Below, in pieces: positions 1-11,059 of a stretch of 64,000 nucleotides of DNA. The notes beneath the pieces were generated by a model. The model saw only the letters and a program-made list of their open reading frames with translations, was not told the origin of the DNA and did not search any database. The stretch covers positions 107,505,254 to 107,569,253 of the forward strand of contig JAKGHH010000002.1 in NCBI GenBank assembly GCA_022828595.1. The letters are read 5' to 3'. The stretch's first letter is position 1, and every line of letters starts with the position of its first letter. The DNA comes from Nelumbo lutea. Lineage: Eukaryota; Streptophyta; Magnoliopsida; Proteales; Nelumbonaceae. Position numbers and translations under genes: made by a program.

Positions 1-345
1 ACCTACCACCGTCACCTGCCACCGCCATCTCCAGTTACAGAGACGGCTCCGACGAAAAGAGCAGTGGCGGTTCTGCCCCATCAGAGGTGATGACACCCGA
101 ACTGGCAGAAGCACGGAAGTAATCATACCCGACCTGACAGAAGCCTAGGAGTGAGTGCGCGAGGTGGTTATAAAAGGCTCTCTACCCCCCAAGAACATGG
201 TATGCAAACTTTGCGCTATCTGGTTTTATCTTGCCTTTGAAGGATTCTAACTTGAGCTTCGGAGCCTTTACACTGGGTTCCCCTCGGAGCTTCCTCATCT
301 TCTCCATTTCAGGTTCCCTGCTACTCAGTTCAGAGGCAAGGTCAT
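1..345 (+). mobile_element. Probable Ty3/gypsy LTR fragment (promoter and R-U5 side)
   Basis: A TATA box (tataaaa, 169-175) is followed by a GC-richer, pyrimidine-rich stretch including cttgagcttcggagcc. This closely resembles the motif at 2165-2180 (cttgagcgtcggag), just upstream of the gypsy primer binding site at 2353. In plant gypsy LTRs such a motif lies between TATA and the LTR end. The left end is outside the window and no target duplication can be checked. No coding sequence is visible. The LTR call is inference. Confidence 0.4.
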
Positions 346-844
346 TGACAGCTAAGACCGGCCGGATTGCGCATCATTAGGATCCATCGGATTTTCAAAA
401 GTATGATTTCAATTCGAATTTGAATATATTATTGGATTTCTGATTCGGTTAGAATTATATTTATAAAATAATATATTATATTGTTTATATAATATAATAA
501 TATATTAAAATATATTATATATAATTAGATAAATAATATATAGAATATACATATATAATATGTAAATAATATTTCATAATTAACGGATTGAATCGGGACA
601 TAGCAGATTGGATCAGCCAATGATCCGATTTGTTAGGATTAGGAGGGATATTTGAATCCGCATCTTAACAGATCGGTATCGGATTCAGATCCGATCTGAT
701 CCGACTTATTTGCAGCCCTACCAGGAGTAGAAGAAGAAGAGAATAAAAGGGATCTATTTAATTTTTCCAATTTCTGGTTCAACCCAACCCAAATAGGACG
801 CCAAGATTATCATAGTGATACCAAGAAGGTAATTGATAGAATGG
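346..844. other. AT-rich non-coding stretch
   Basis: Bases 400-600 are almost pure A/T with many tata runs. From 600 to 721 there are several gatccgat-type variants ending in gcagcccta, a word typical of the ends of non-autonomous hAT-type elements. I could not find a matching opposite end. No gene is seen. Confidence 0.5.
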
Positions 845-1036
845 CATGATGGCAGCAGCAATGAAGGGTTGCAGGGTCGTCTTTTTTACTACGGGCAACG
901 GCTCGGTTGCAGGGTATCAACGGCAAGATGGCAGCGGCGATGGAGGGTTGCAGGGTTGTCTTTCACTGCAGGAAGGGGCTCAGTTGAAGCTCAACGGCAA
1001 GATGGCAGCAGTTCAGTTGTAGGGTATCAACAGTAA
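845..1036 (+). repeat. Degenerate minisatellite, about 75-80 bp unit, 2.4 copies
   Basis: The words gggttgcaggg, ggtatcaacggcaagatgg and caacggcaagatggcagc recur at roughly 75-80 bp spacing. Small open frames across this stretch come from the repeat and have no recognisable protein content. Confidence 0.5.
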
Positions 1037-1189
1037 GAGGGGCGACGGGGAGGCAGGGGAAGAGAGACTCCAGATCGAAGGAATTTTCACTTTGAGTCCA
1101 CACATTTTGTGACACGTCAAAAGTATAAAAAGGTAAACCGGATTTCCTAACATCAAGAGCGTGACGAAGAAACAGAGCTGCTGAGTGGT

Positions 1190-1437
1190 TCGAAATAAGA
1201 ATTCTTGATGACAACCTAACTGGTCAAGGAAAAGAAATTAATTCGAGATTTTTTTTTTTTTCTGCTAACAATTAAATGCAGAGCACAGAGAGCAAAGCTA
1301 GACAAAATAAGAATCCTTGATGACAACCTAAAAACAGGAGAAACAAAATTGTATATGCTAAGTGATTCGGAAAAAACCCACGAACATTACTAAGGAAAAG
1401 AAAACATCAAGTTGTATAATTCGAGATTTTTTTATTA
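1190..1437 (+). repeat. Imperfect tandem duplication, about 112 bp offset
   Basis: The block aataagaattcttgatgaca (1194) recurs with one change at about 1306. Each copy is followed by a ggaaaagaaa...ttcgagattttttt tail (about 1228 and 1394). The second copy carries extra filler between the two words. Confidence 0.55.
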
Positions 1438-1750
1438 AATGAATGGGGTGATTCCATCAAGGTTGCAGCGGTTCTGAATTCTGATAAATAGGAAGGAGGG
1501 GGGATCTTCAACTGCTTCTGTGTGCACTTGTTGTCGGGGATTTCTAACTTGGGTTGGTGCTGATTCTGTGTGTTACTATGATTCGGGGGTACATAACAAT
1601 TTCCCCTAATGATTTGAATTTATCAACTAGAAAATTTTCTCTACAGTGAGTGCTTTTGCTTTCTGTTTCTCGTCCTCTACTCTTTGATTGATACATAGAA
1701 CAAGTTGGGTTCATTGATATTGGTATCAAAAGGTTCATCAGGTCAAAGAG
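1438..1750. other. Non-coding, nothing recognised
   Basis: No convincing reading frame, terminal repeat or known motif was seen. It probably belongs to the flank or U3 of the LTR that follows. Confidence 0.4.
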
Positions 1751-2346
1751 AGAGATCTTGAAGGTGAGGCTTATTATCATTGTTCGGATTATGGTTGAGC
1801 TGGCCCTAGATGCCATGTGTCGCATATGTGACCATCCTATCTCCTCAACCACGTCAGCACTACATCACCTCTGCGGCCCTACCTTATCTCCTCGACCAAA
1901 TCAGTTCCAAGTCATATTGATAAGCACGACTAAGATAGGAGATCATTGTACGGATGGGGACAATTTCGTTGGGAATTAGGTCTTATCCCAAAGACCTCGA
2001 CAATTAACCTCATCCCGACAACCCCAAAAGCCTTATCTAATCATGGCATGGATCTTCGGCTATAAAAGAGTATCTCCCGCTCAAGGTAAAAGATCCAACT
2101 CTTAACTCCCATATTGTTATTGTACTCAGACCAGCACCATTCCCTAACTGCTTGGCCCGATCGCCCACTATTTTCTACTGACTTGAGCGTCGGAGTATCT
2201 ACTCGGGGATAACTCCTTAGGCCTCTGACCTTTTCTTGGTTTCAAATCTCATTGCGCAGTTTTGTCCTTCCACCTTGACTCCGCCTGATTGGCAAGGATT
2301 ATCTGACTATGACCTCGGTTCTTGCACTACCTCAGGTCGAGCAACA
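1751..2346 (+). mobile_element. 5' LTR (right part) of a Tat-like Ty3/gypsy element
   Basis: The stretch ends in gcaaca (2341-2346), seven bases before a gypsy-type primer binding site (tggcgccattagtgagaa, 2353-2370). It carries a TATA box (tataaaa, 2061-2067), and downstream of it the R-U5 style motif cttgagcgtcggag. The left LTR boundary is not clear and the start given is approximate. No matching 3' LTR was found in the window. Confidence 0.55.
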
Positions 2347-2352
2347 TCAGAT

Positions 2353-2370
2353 TGGCGCCATTAGTGAGAA
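2353..2370 (+). other. Primer binding site of gypsy element
   Basis: The tggcgcca core, typical of primer binding sites in plant gypsy elements, lies just after the LTR end. Compare 43059-43073 (tggcgccgttgtcgg) and 60948 (tggtgccatctatggga) in two other elements of this window. Confidence 0.65.
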
Positions 2371-2439
2371 TCGCACAAAAAGCTATTCCTAATCTTCTCT
2401 CGCCGCACAATCAAGAACTGATCAAGATTCCAAGAAACA

Positions 2440-3588
2440 CTTCTAAACGCATGATAGGCCAACCCTCACCTTGGGGATCCCGTTCTCATTACAACGCTCC
2501 GTGCCACAAGACTGAACAACCTCAGCAACAAACCACAGTCGATCCTGTCCAATTCCAGGCAATGCAATAAAAGGTCGACCAAATCTTAGTGATGATGCAT
2601 TCACTAAGATCTACGCTAGCTCCTCCTTAGACCATCCCCCCTCCTCCTTCGACTCATATGACGGCTGATCCTTGCCCTGAGGACCCCAAAACATACGGCC
2701 GGTCAAATAAGAACAAGACGCAACCTGATCAAGAAAAGCAGCAGACGTCAAGAAGATCGGGCTCCTCAGCCTAGTCCCGAGAATGTAACAACCATAGAAA
2801 AACTCACCAGTCTACCTGGATCCCCGCAAAGGAAAGGCTCGGAAAGCGGACATGGCAGCCAATCTCCATTGTCGAGTCCAGTTCGGATAAGGATCACCCG
2901 ACGCCACCCAAAAAAGAAAAGTTGCGCCTGTCATGGTTCTAGACAATAGGGATGCAGAAATCCAGGAACTCCGACAATGCTTGACCGAGTTGGAGAGCAG
3001 CAAAGTCCAAAGAAACGTGACACCTTCAATAGTCCAGCTAGTGCAGCCAAACGGTTAACCCGCCAAATAGCCGCTTTTTATCCAAGAAATCGTTGACGAG
3101 CTCCCCCCAAACAGGGTGGCAAGAACCGCAATTTGAAAAGTATGATGGAAATACTGACCCTGGTAATCACATTGAAGCTTTCAAAGCCCAGATGATGCTA
3201 CACGATTCTTCTAAAGGCTTGATGTGCTAAGATTTCGTGGTATCCCTCAAAGGACCGGCCATGACATGGTACTCGTCTCTTCCTCCGCGCTCCATAGCAT
3301 CATGGGAGCAACTACAGACCTAGTTCCTGGCACAGTTCACAACTAGCCAAAAGCACTGGAAAACTTCGACAAGACTCATGCAAGTACGACAAAGGAAGGG
3401 GGAGTCCTTCCGGGAATACCTTGCCCGACTCAACACCAAAGCACTGTAGGTCCAACACTTGAACTAATCGGTGGCCATCACAGCCATCCAACACGGTCTG
3501 CGCCCTTCCCCGTTCAACTTCTCCATCTCCAAGGATCCTTCTCCGACTGTGGCCGCACTAATGAGCCATGCTTAGAAATACATCAAGC
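2440..3588 (+). pseudogene. gag: Ty3/gypsy gag, N-terminal half (decayed)
   Basis: Translation in shifting + frames gives the retrotransposon gag (capsid) pattern. There is a proline/glutamine-rich leader, then FIQEIVDELPP, then YDGNTDPGNHIEAF, LKGPAMTWYSSLPP and GESFREYLARLN, ending at MSHA-stop-KYIKR. This is the usual order in Tat-lineage gag. In-frame stops (for example in MC*DF near 3229 and before KYIKR) and at least one frameshift near 3130 make it non-functional. The reading stops abruptly at about 3588. The following part of gag (EEAQAQQRNEEEEQ, then the zinc-knuckle side) is on the opposite strand at 8089 downwards, so the gene appears cut by an inversion rather than deleted. Confidence 0.8.
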
Positions 3589-3840
3589 GTTCTTCCCTGC
3601 TTTGAGCTCTGGTCGTTAATAGCCGAGTCAACTTGCTTGGTCGGCTATGCGCTATTGAGCTATGCGTTATGGGCTCTAGCCATTCAAGGGTTAGCCGAGT
3701 CAATGCACGGACATTTCAGCCATTGTGAGTTTGGTTGGGTAATGCGCGTTGATTAGTGCTTGTTGTGTAGTGTGTGTGTCATGCAATGTGCGTTGAACTA
3801 CTACATTGTAGAGAAAAAGGCTTTTTATTGATGCTAAATT
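3589..3840 (-). mobile_element. 3' untranslated tail of the inverted gypsy segment
   Basis: This lies downstream of the integrase stop on the - strand and has no coding content. It contains variants of ttagccgagtcaa (3619 and 3691 region) and a tgtgtgtg tract. No polypurine tract or 3' LTR follows; the sequence joins the + strand gag directly. Confidence 0.45.
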
Positions 3841-4930
3841 ATTGATAGTACATCTGGAGGTTCCCGGTATTCCAACTCCTCTGTATGGGCCTGCTGCCAA
3901 GGCCTTCCAACCTGTAGGTACCGGGTCTAATCACTTTGGTGACTTTGTAGGGTCCTTCCCAACTCGGTTTGAGCTTCCCTTCTCCTGGCGTGAGTACTAT
4001 GAATTTGCGAAGAACAAGGCCACCGGTTTTGAACTCCCTTCTTTGGACTTTGGAGTTGTAGACTTGTAGTACTTTGCCATTCGGTGCTGCTGGGCTGCCA
4101 TCTTGATGAATGCTCAGCCCCGTACTTCTTCCACCAAGTCGAGCTCTGCATGGAGGTCTTCGTTGTTTCTCTCCTCGTCGTATAACTCGGTCCGAAGAGT
4201 TTGCAAACCTATTTCCACAGGGATCATGGCTTCAGCCCTATAGATTAGGCTGAAGGGTGTCTCTTCGATAGTTGTCCATGGAGTGATCCTATAAGCCCAG
4301 AGAATACTAGGCAACTCCTCGACCCACCTTCCCTTGGACTGATCAAGTCTAGTTTTCAGGCCGTGCAGTAGGGATCGGTTTGTCACTCCGGTCTGCCCAT
4401 TACTCTGAGGTTGGTGCACGACTATAGTCCAGTGATCGATCATTAGGTCAGCGTAGAGGGCTTCAAACTTCCGGTCAGTGAACTATGTCTCGTTATCCGT
4501 GATGAGAACCTAAGGAATACCAAAGCGGCAGACAATACCAAGCCAAAAGAAGTTTCGAGCATTGTGTGCAGTAATGCGTGCTAGGGCCTCGATTTCCACC
4601 CACTTGGTAAAGTAGTCCACGACGACCAGGAGGAACCTCTTATGACCGACCGCGGTAGGGAAGGGTCCGAGGATATCTATTCCCCATTGCACGAAGGGCT
4701 ATAGGCTGGTGATTGGCTTAAGGGAACTATTGGCTAGTGATGAAGATTGGAATGCCTTTGGCAACAATTGCATTTTCGAATGAGCTGCATTGCATCCTGT
4801 TTCATAGTCAACCTGTAGTAACCTTGCCAGAGTGCCTTGTGAGATAAAGTTCGGGCGCCAGGGTGGTATCCGCAGATATCTTCATGTATCTCCCTGAGGT
4901 TGTAGTCGGCCTCAAAAGGGGGGAGACATT
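3841..4930 (-). pseudogene. int: Ty3/gypsy integrase (decayed)
   Basis: The integrase would insert the element's cDNA into chromosomes. On the - strand, the zinc-binding H2C2 part is near 4740-4900 (CGYHPGARTLSHKALWQGYY, then CNCCQRH). The catalytic core follows with WGIDILGPFP and FTKWVEIEAL (4600-4690), then HPQSNGQT-like HQPQSNGQTGVTNRSL. The C-terminal region ends in WEGPYKV-like and TYRLEGLG-like residues, close to 3841. Several stops and frameshifts separate these blocks. It is continuous in order with the RNase H and RT at higher coordinates, so this is a single pol on the - strand. Confidence 0.85.
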
Positions 4931-5558
4931 TCCAGTAGGGGAGAGTATGCGACCGATAGTAGAGTTGTTCCTAGATAAGGCAGTACCGGGCTGATCTGTG
5001 TGCAAGCTTCTTGGCTTCCGCTTGGTCTTTTGCTAGTGGAACGTCCTGTAAATACTACACTATGGGATCCATCCAAGACAGGCCTTACTGAACTGGGAGG
5101 AGGAGGAGAGCCATTGGTGTGATGCTGGGTTGATCCAATGTGTCCATCCATACCTTTGGGTCGAGCTTGATCCGTGGAGAACTAGCTAACTTAGAGAGTG
5201 CATCAGCTCGAATGTTCTCAGCTTAGGGAATTTGCTGAATGATGAAGTGATCGAGCTACTGGATGAGCTTTTGCACCTTTTGTAAGTAGGTTGCCATGGT
5301 TGGAGTCCTTGTCTCGAACTGGACATGGACTTGGTTGACCATTAACTGTGAGTTGCTAAAGGCTTCGACGTGCCGAGCATCGAGGTCTAGGGCAAGTCAG
5401 AATTCGGCGATTAGGGCTTCATACTTAGCTTCATTGTTGGAGGCCTTGAACTTGAACCTAAGGGCATGCTCTAGTACTGTGCTATCTGGGTTAAAGAGGA
5501 TGAGGACAGCCCCACTACCTTGTTTGTTAGATGAATCGTCAACATGGAGAGTCCATAT
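4931..5558 (-). pseudogene. Second (archaeal-type) RNase H domain of gypsy pol (decayed)
   Basis: Between the first RNase H and integrase, the - strand encodes DGSSNKQGSGAVLIL, FKASNNEAKYEAL and LDARHVEAFSNSQLMVNQV. This pattern is typical of the additional RNase H found in Tat-lineage plant gypsy elements. Stops interrupt it. Its presence is the main reason for assigning the element to Tat rather than to chromoviruses. Confidence 0.7.
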
Positions 5559-5954
5559 CTACGATGTTGGGTTCGGGCCTTGAGTGGTGAAGTTGCACTC
5601 CACCAAGAAGTCAGCCAAGGATTGGGCCTTGATGGCGGACTGAGGTGCATACTCATTGTCGAACTCACTTAGTTCCACACTCCATTTGACTAGGTGGCTA
5701 GATGATTTCAACCTCTGTAACACTTCCTTGAGAGGTTGGTCGGTGCGCACGTGGACATTATGGGCTTGGAAGTAGGACTTGAGCTTTCTTGCCACGGTGA
5801 CTATGGCTAGAGCTACCTTCTCTAGGTTTGTGTACCAAGTTTCCACACCATTGAGAACCTTGCTAGTGTAGTAGATTGGCCTCTGTACTTGGTCTTCCTC
5901 TTTGACCAGTACCGGGCTGACCACCTCATCACCGGCCGAGAGGTAGAGCATCAA
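5559..5954 (-). pseudogene. Ty3/gypsy RNase H domain
   Basis: An open frame of 131 codons contains RPIYYTSKVLNGVETWYTNLE, VRTDQPLKEVL and SVELSEFDNEYAPQSAIKAQSLADFL. This is the connection/RNase H region that follows RT in gypsy pol. It degrades RNA template during cDNA synthesis in active elements. It reads without a stop for its length but is flanked by broken frames. Confidence 0.85.
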
Positions 5955-6970
5955 CTCATCCCCAGGGCTCAGCTTTGTGAGAAGAGGTGGTGATCTTAAG
6001 TACTTCTTCAGCTCCTAGAATGACAACTCACATTTCTCGGTCCATTGGAAGTCTTTCACTTTCTTTAAGGCCTTGAAGAAGGGCAGGCATCAGTCCGCAG
6101 ACTTAGACATGAATCTTCTAAGGGGCTGCTACTCATCCAATGAGGTGCTACACTTCTTTGTGGGTCCGAGGTGACTGCGTGTCGAGGATGGCTTGGATCT
6201 TTTTTGGATTAGATTCAATTCCTCATTGCATGATCATGAACCCCGAGAATTTGTCAGAGCCATCCCCGAAAGCGCATTTAATCGGGTTCAGCTTCATCCT
6301 ATATTTCTTGAGGGTGCTGAAGACTTCCTTGAGGTCGGTCAAGTGGTGTTCAGCCTTCTTGTTTTTCATGAGCATGTCATCGACGTATGCTTCAACATTG
6401 CGGCCGAGTTGATCTTTGAACACCTCGTTCACCAATCGTTGGTAAGTAGCACCGGTGTTCTTGAGGCCGAATAGCATGGCCCTATAGTAGTAGAGTCTAC
6501 GGTCTATGTTGAAGGTGGTCTTCTCCTAGTCGTCGAGATGCATTTGGATCTGGTTATAGCTTGATAATGCATCCATGAAACTTAGGAGTTCATGCCCCAC
6601 CGTTGCGTCGATGAACTGGTTGATCCTCATTAGAGGGAAGCTGTCTTCGGAACAAGCTTTGTTCAGGTCAGTGAAGTCAATGCAGATTCTCCATTTCCCA
6701 TTTTCCTTCTTCACCAAGATCACATTGGCTAGCCAGTCTAGGTACTTTACCTCTCGAATGAAGCCGGCATCAAGCAGCTTCTGGACCTCCTCGTTGATTA
6801 CCCGCCACCGTTCTATGGTGAAGCTCCTCTTCTTATGCCTTATTAGTTGGTAGCACGGATCGATGTTCAATCGGTGGTGATGACCTTTAGGTGGATCCCC
6901 AGCATGTCCACTACCGACCAAGCGAACATGTCGGCATGGTCCCTCAACAGCTGCATAAGGTCGTCCCAAA
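5955..6970 (-). pseudogene. Ty3/gypsy reverse transcriptase (decayed)
   Basis: The fingers and palm are clear on the - strand. VQKLLDAGFIREVKYLDWLANVILV and GKWRICIDFTDLNKAC lie at about 6650-6800. FGLKNTGATYQRLVN and the catalytic box VEAYVDDML lie in 6380-6477, followed by KCAFG. The frame is broken between 6477 and 6526 and again at both ends. Compare the + strand element at 63600, which carries a related but different sequence. Confidence 0.88.
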
Positions 6971-7109
6971 GACGATCATCCAGGAGAGATCTGTCCTGGA
7001 CTGTCTTCTCGAGGTCTTCCTTAGAGAGTGACACCTGGATGAGAACTTTGATAGGCTGGCTAAGTTGCATCCTTAGTTCGTCCTGCAGATCTATGCTTTC
7101 TGTCATCAG

Positions 7110-7614
7110 CGTCTCTGCAGCTTACTTTTTTCCCCGGTAGGACATCAAATATGGCGACGTGGAACGTGGAGACAGAGGCCTACGGAGCATTCAAGGTCGA
7201 CCAGCCAAGGATGGTGTTGTAGGAGGAAAGATAACGAACAACGATAAAGTCCACCATTGCCGTAGAAGTTATCTCACCGTCTCCAATCAATAGGGGCAAG
7301 GTGATCCTTCCTGTAGGCATGAGAGACTCCACGAAGAAGACCATCAGGGGGTGTTGACCAGTGTGAGGCGGTCTCTATCAATGTCGAGCTGATCAAAGGC
7401 TTCTTCAAATATGATGTTGGCTGAACTCCCTATGTCTACTAAGATGCACCGAACTTCATAGTTAGCTATCTCAGTCGTGATCACCAAGGTGTTGTCATGA
7501 GAGGTCTGGACCCCCTTGAGGTCATCTTCAATGAACGTGATCGGATCCTCCTGTCTTTTCTTCTGCTCCCTATGGTCAATCTCGAGTAGTCGCGCATACC
7601 TCTTTCAGCCCAAG
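7110..7614 (-). pseudogene. Ty3/gypsy aspartic protease region (decayed)
   Basis: On the - strand, RCILVDIGSSANI (around 7410-7455) is the retropepsin active-site segment; the aspartate is kept, with isoleucine in place of the usual T/N. It is followed by GRITLPLLIGDGEITS and a YNTILGWSTLNA-like flap/C-terminal motif (about 7190-7330). Stops and frameshifts occur. It sits between gag and RT, as expected. Confidence 0.7.
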
Positions 7615-8089
7615 CTACTTTCCCCTCCAAAGGCCATCCCTCCTAAAATCACTACAGTGACTTTGGCTAGGGGATGGTTCTTCTTTCGGCTTATCTTCTT
7701 TGATATTGATGAAGCCCTCGAGGTAGCCATGCCAAATTAGGTCCTCGAGGTGGTGCTTTAAGTCGTGACAGTTGTCAGTGTCATGGTCATGGTCTCGGTG
7801 GAACTCATAGTACTTGTCACGGTTCCTTTTGTAGCTCTGAGTCTTCATCTTCTTAGGCCACCTGACATACTTGTTGTCACAAATTTGCATCAGGATTTTA
7901 GACTGCAATGCAGTCAGTGGCGTGAAGTTCCTGAAGGTTGGAGGCGGTGTCATCGGCCTCCATTCTGGTCGTTAGTCCTATCGTTTGCTTTCCTGGTCCG
8001 CCCTCTCTACCTCTCAATATCCCGTCATTTCTTGTTGGGTTGTTCCTCTTCCTCATTTCTTTGTTGCGCTTGTGCTTCCTCTGACCATA
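7615..8089 (-). pseudogene. gag: Ty3/gypsy gag, C-terminal half (inverted)
   Basis: The - strand encodes EEAQAQQRNEEEEQPNK (from 8089), then FTPLTALQSKILMQI, VRWPKKMK and YYEFHRDHDHDTDNCHDLKH, followed by IEDLI-like LEDLIWHGYL. The last segments are the nucleocapsid-side region of Tat-type gag. It starts exactly where the + strand gag (2440-3588) ends, with no overlap. This supports an inversion of 3589-8089. Confidence 0.8.
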
Positions 8090-10307
8090 TAAATATAGAA
8101 CGTATCACAAGATTGGTGAAGGATGGTCCTCTAGATTTTCTCACTATAGATGATCTACCAACTTGTGAGCCTTGCCTCCAAGGCAAGATGACAAAATGAC
8201 CATTTATAGGTAAGACTGAAAGATTTACATGAACATTTGACCTTATACATATAGATGTATGTGGTCCTATGAATGTTAGAACATGAAACCAACTTCCATG
8301 TTATTTCATAACTTTCACCGATGATTATTCTCGGTATGGTTATGTGTACCTAATGAGACATAAGTCTGAATCCTTTGAAAAGTTCAAGGACTTTTGACAA
8401 TAGTCGAGAAAGTTGGGGAGACAAATCAAAACCCTTTGATCAAATCGAGGAGGTGAATATCTCTCTGATGAATTCAATGACTACTTGAAGGATAAGGGGA
8501 TTATATCACAGTTGTCTCCACCTACTACACCTCAATTAAATGGTGTGTCAGAGAGAAGGAATCAGATTCTCTATTAGATATGGTTCGATCACTCCTCATT
8601 CATTCAAAGTTACCCATATCCTTTTAGAGGCATGCATTGGAGACTGTAATACACATGCTGAACTAGGTTCCAACCAAGTCGGTTCCTAAAACTCTTTATG
8701 AGCTTTGGATGGGCAAGAAACCAAGTGTAAGACACTTGATAATATGAGGTTATCCAACACACGTCAAAAGGACAAGTGTGGATAAATTAGAATCCAAAAC
8801 CAGTCATTGCCTATTTGTAAACTACCCCAAGGGCTCTATAGGGTATCTTTTCTATGATCCAAGAGAACAAAAATTGTTTATTAGTCGAAATGCCTACTTC
8901 TTGGAAGAAGACTATATCCTGAACGATCATCCAAGAAGTTGTTCTTGATGAAGAGAGCTCAGAAGTAATGGGAGATAACCCACAAATTTCAAATAATACC
9001 CAACTTAGAAGATCTACCTGGGTTTCAAGACCTCTAGTTCGTTACGACTATGATCAAGAAAGTTACTTGATGGAAGCTACAAATAGTGAGGAAGATCTCA
9101 TAACTTATACGGAAGTTATGTTGGACATAAACTCTTTAAAGAGGGTAGATGCCATGAAATTCGAGATGGACTCGGTGAAAGCCAATGGAGCTTGGACTCT
9201 CGTAGATCCACCCCTGGGGTGAAAGCAATTGATTGCAAATGGATCTACAAGAGGAAGAACGGTCCTGATGGAAAAGTTAAGACATTCTCACTTGAGACCA
9301 TGCTTCTAGAAGCTAGAACATCTAATTTGACTCAATAGTCAAACAATTTGATTTTGAGCAGAATCCAAATGAACCATGTGTTTATAGAAAGACAGTGGGA
9401 GATAAGGTTACATTTTTTATTTTGTATATAAAAGACATTCTACACATTGGGAATGATGTAGAAACGTTGACTACGGTGAATGTATGGCTTTCGTACTAAT
9501 TCTTCATAAAGAATTTTGGAGAAGCCTCTTATGTGTCGGGACTTCGACTCTATAAAGATAGATTGAGGAGGATAATTGGATTATCCCAATCTACTTACGT
9601 TGACAAGATTGTCAACTGAAACAACATGCATTCTCCAAGAAGGAATTTTTTCTTTTCAGGTATTGAGTCACTCTCTCCAAAGGAATGTCACCTAAGACCT
9701 CTGAGGAGATAGAGGACATGCAAGAGATTCTCTATACCTCAACTGTAGGGAGCATCATGTATGGCATGTTGTGCAGTCGGCCAGACATTGCTCAGGCCGT
9801 GAGTGTGGTAAGTAGATACTAAGGATAGGAGCATTGAACTGTTGTGAAAAACATATTAAAATACCTACGAACGACTAAAGACTATTGTCTTGTCTTCGAT
9901 GGTAGTTCATTATAGATAGTCGGGCATAATGATGTCAACTTCTAACCTGACCCAGATGATAGAAAGTCTATATTTGGATACTTTGGGACCCTATGTAGTA
10001 AGAAAAATACTTTACGACTAAGACCAAGCACATTGTCGTAAGTGAGGCTGCCTAATTAGTAGTATGGATGAAGAAATTTGTCTTGGAATTTGGAATCCTA
10101 CCATATCACCCATTTCACTGTTGTGTGACAACATTAGATCTAAGGGAGATTGTTGGTAGAGGGGACATCTAGATTCAAAAGGTAGAATTAGAAGAAAATG
10201 TGACAGACCCATTGACTAAACCACTAACATAGAAAGTGTTTGAGAAACACGTGGACAGTATGAGACTGAAGCTTGTACCCAATTAGACCTAAGTGCAAGT
10301 GGGATCT
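8083..10307 (+). pseudogene. Ty1/copia integrase-RT-RNase H, old truncated copy
   Basis: The + strand begins in mid integrase ([29 protein letters not shown]) and continues with [20 protein letters not shown] and TTPQLNGVSERRNQ. A spacer (RRSTWVSRPLVRYDYD, 9013) leads to the RT start. A block of RT is missing between about 9285 and 9330. The RT catalytic box appears as LYIKDILHIGNDV, with the first Asp changed. RNase H traces run to about 10250. Many stops are present. It shares family-specific residues with the nested copia at 45828-49680, but is far more decayed. The left end is truncated against the inverted gypsy segment. Confidence 0.85.
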
Positions 10308-10628
10308 GTTAGACAGTGTATGCCCTTAGCTTCAATCATATTGAACAAAAGTTCATTATTGGTTCATGTTAACATTGGTATGTTTCTATGAATTTACCCC
10401 TTAAATTAGACACTTATAAAACTCGTGTTAGTTTAGAATGTTCTCAGCCGTTGGATAGACTTGGGGAGTTTATCATGCCAAGGCTGACACTGATGTGCTG
10501 CCAAATAAGTTAGGACAACTTGTCTCAGCTGCTAGGGTTAGACCCAAGTGCATGTAGTGTGTGTTTGGTTGAAACACTAAACCTGGACCATTTTCCAGTT
10601 ATGCTCTGGACCTTATAAATTCTAGACA
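10308..10628 (+). mobile_element. 3' LTR fragment of the old copia copy
   Basis: A polypurine-type tract (aagtgcaagtgggatc) precedes tgttagacagtgtatgccct. The sequence is recognisably homologous to the reverse complement of the LTRs ending at 45827 and 53398 (shared words such as actcgtgttagtttagaa and ccaaggctgacact). Only about 320 bp of the roughly 1.9-kb LTR remains before it meets another repeat at about 10632. Confidence 0.75.
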
Positions 10629-10631
10629 TAT

Positions 10632-11059
10632 TTGGAAATTTTCACTTATAAATTCTATAGAAACATGCAAAACTCCTAATTTACATAGTTATTTCATATA
10701 AGGAGCACTATGATATCCTAATCTAACATGTCAAATATCAAATAATTCACTCATATAAGTAGAAGAAGAAGCATTATTATTTATTATAGTATCAGATATA
10801 TTTGGTACACACACTCCGCTAGCATTATATCATTTTCTAATGAATACATTATTTCTAGCGAACACAACCATGTCTGTTTTAAATTCAATCCTACTTTGTT
10901 GAGTGCACGTGACACAATGTTTCATTTTATTTCTGGCATATGTAGCACGTCATTTAGCATTAGGATCTTTCTTAAAGTTGGTTTCAGAAACATTGATTTT
11001 CCCTTGCCACGATAACTTTTGAAGTTTGTGAGTTTCTCATGAATACTTGCTTTCCTTTA
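10632..11059 (-). pseudogene. Ty1/copia protease / GAG-pre-integrase fragment, family 2
   Basis: On the - strand it encodes a LNDVLHVPEI-like segment and a DIWHVRLGHH-like zinc motif, separated by the usual spacer. This is the region between protease and integrase in copia pol. Stops are frequent. The whole segment is repeated at 31634-32074 with about nine in ten bases identical by eye. Both copies end at the same Harbinger-like insertion. Confidence 0.7.

Noticed and set aside
833..1214. Small frames in both directions
   Set aside because: They coincide with a minisatellite and show no conserved motif.
4114..7953. A possible functional endogenous pararetrovirus instead of gypsy
   Set aside because: The domain order (gag, protease, RT, RNase H, second RNase H, integrase) includes integrase, which plant pararetroviruses lack, and no movement-protein region is seen.
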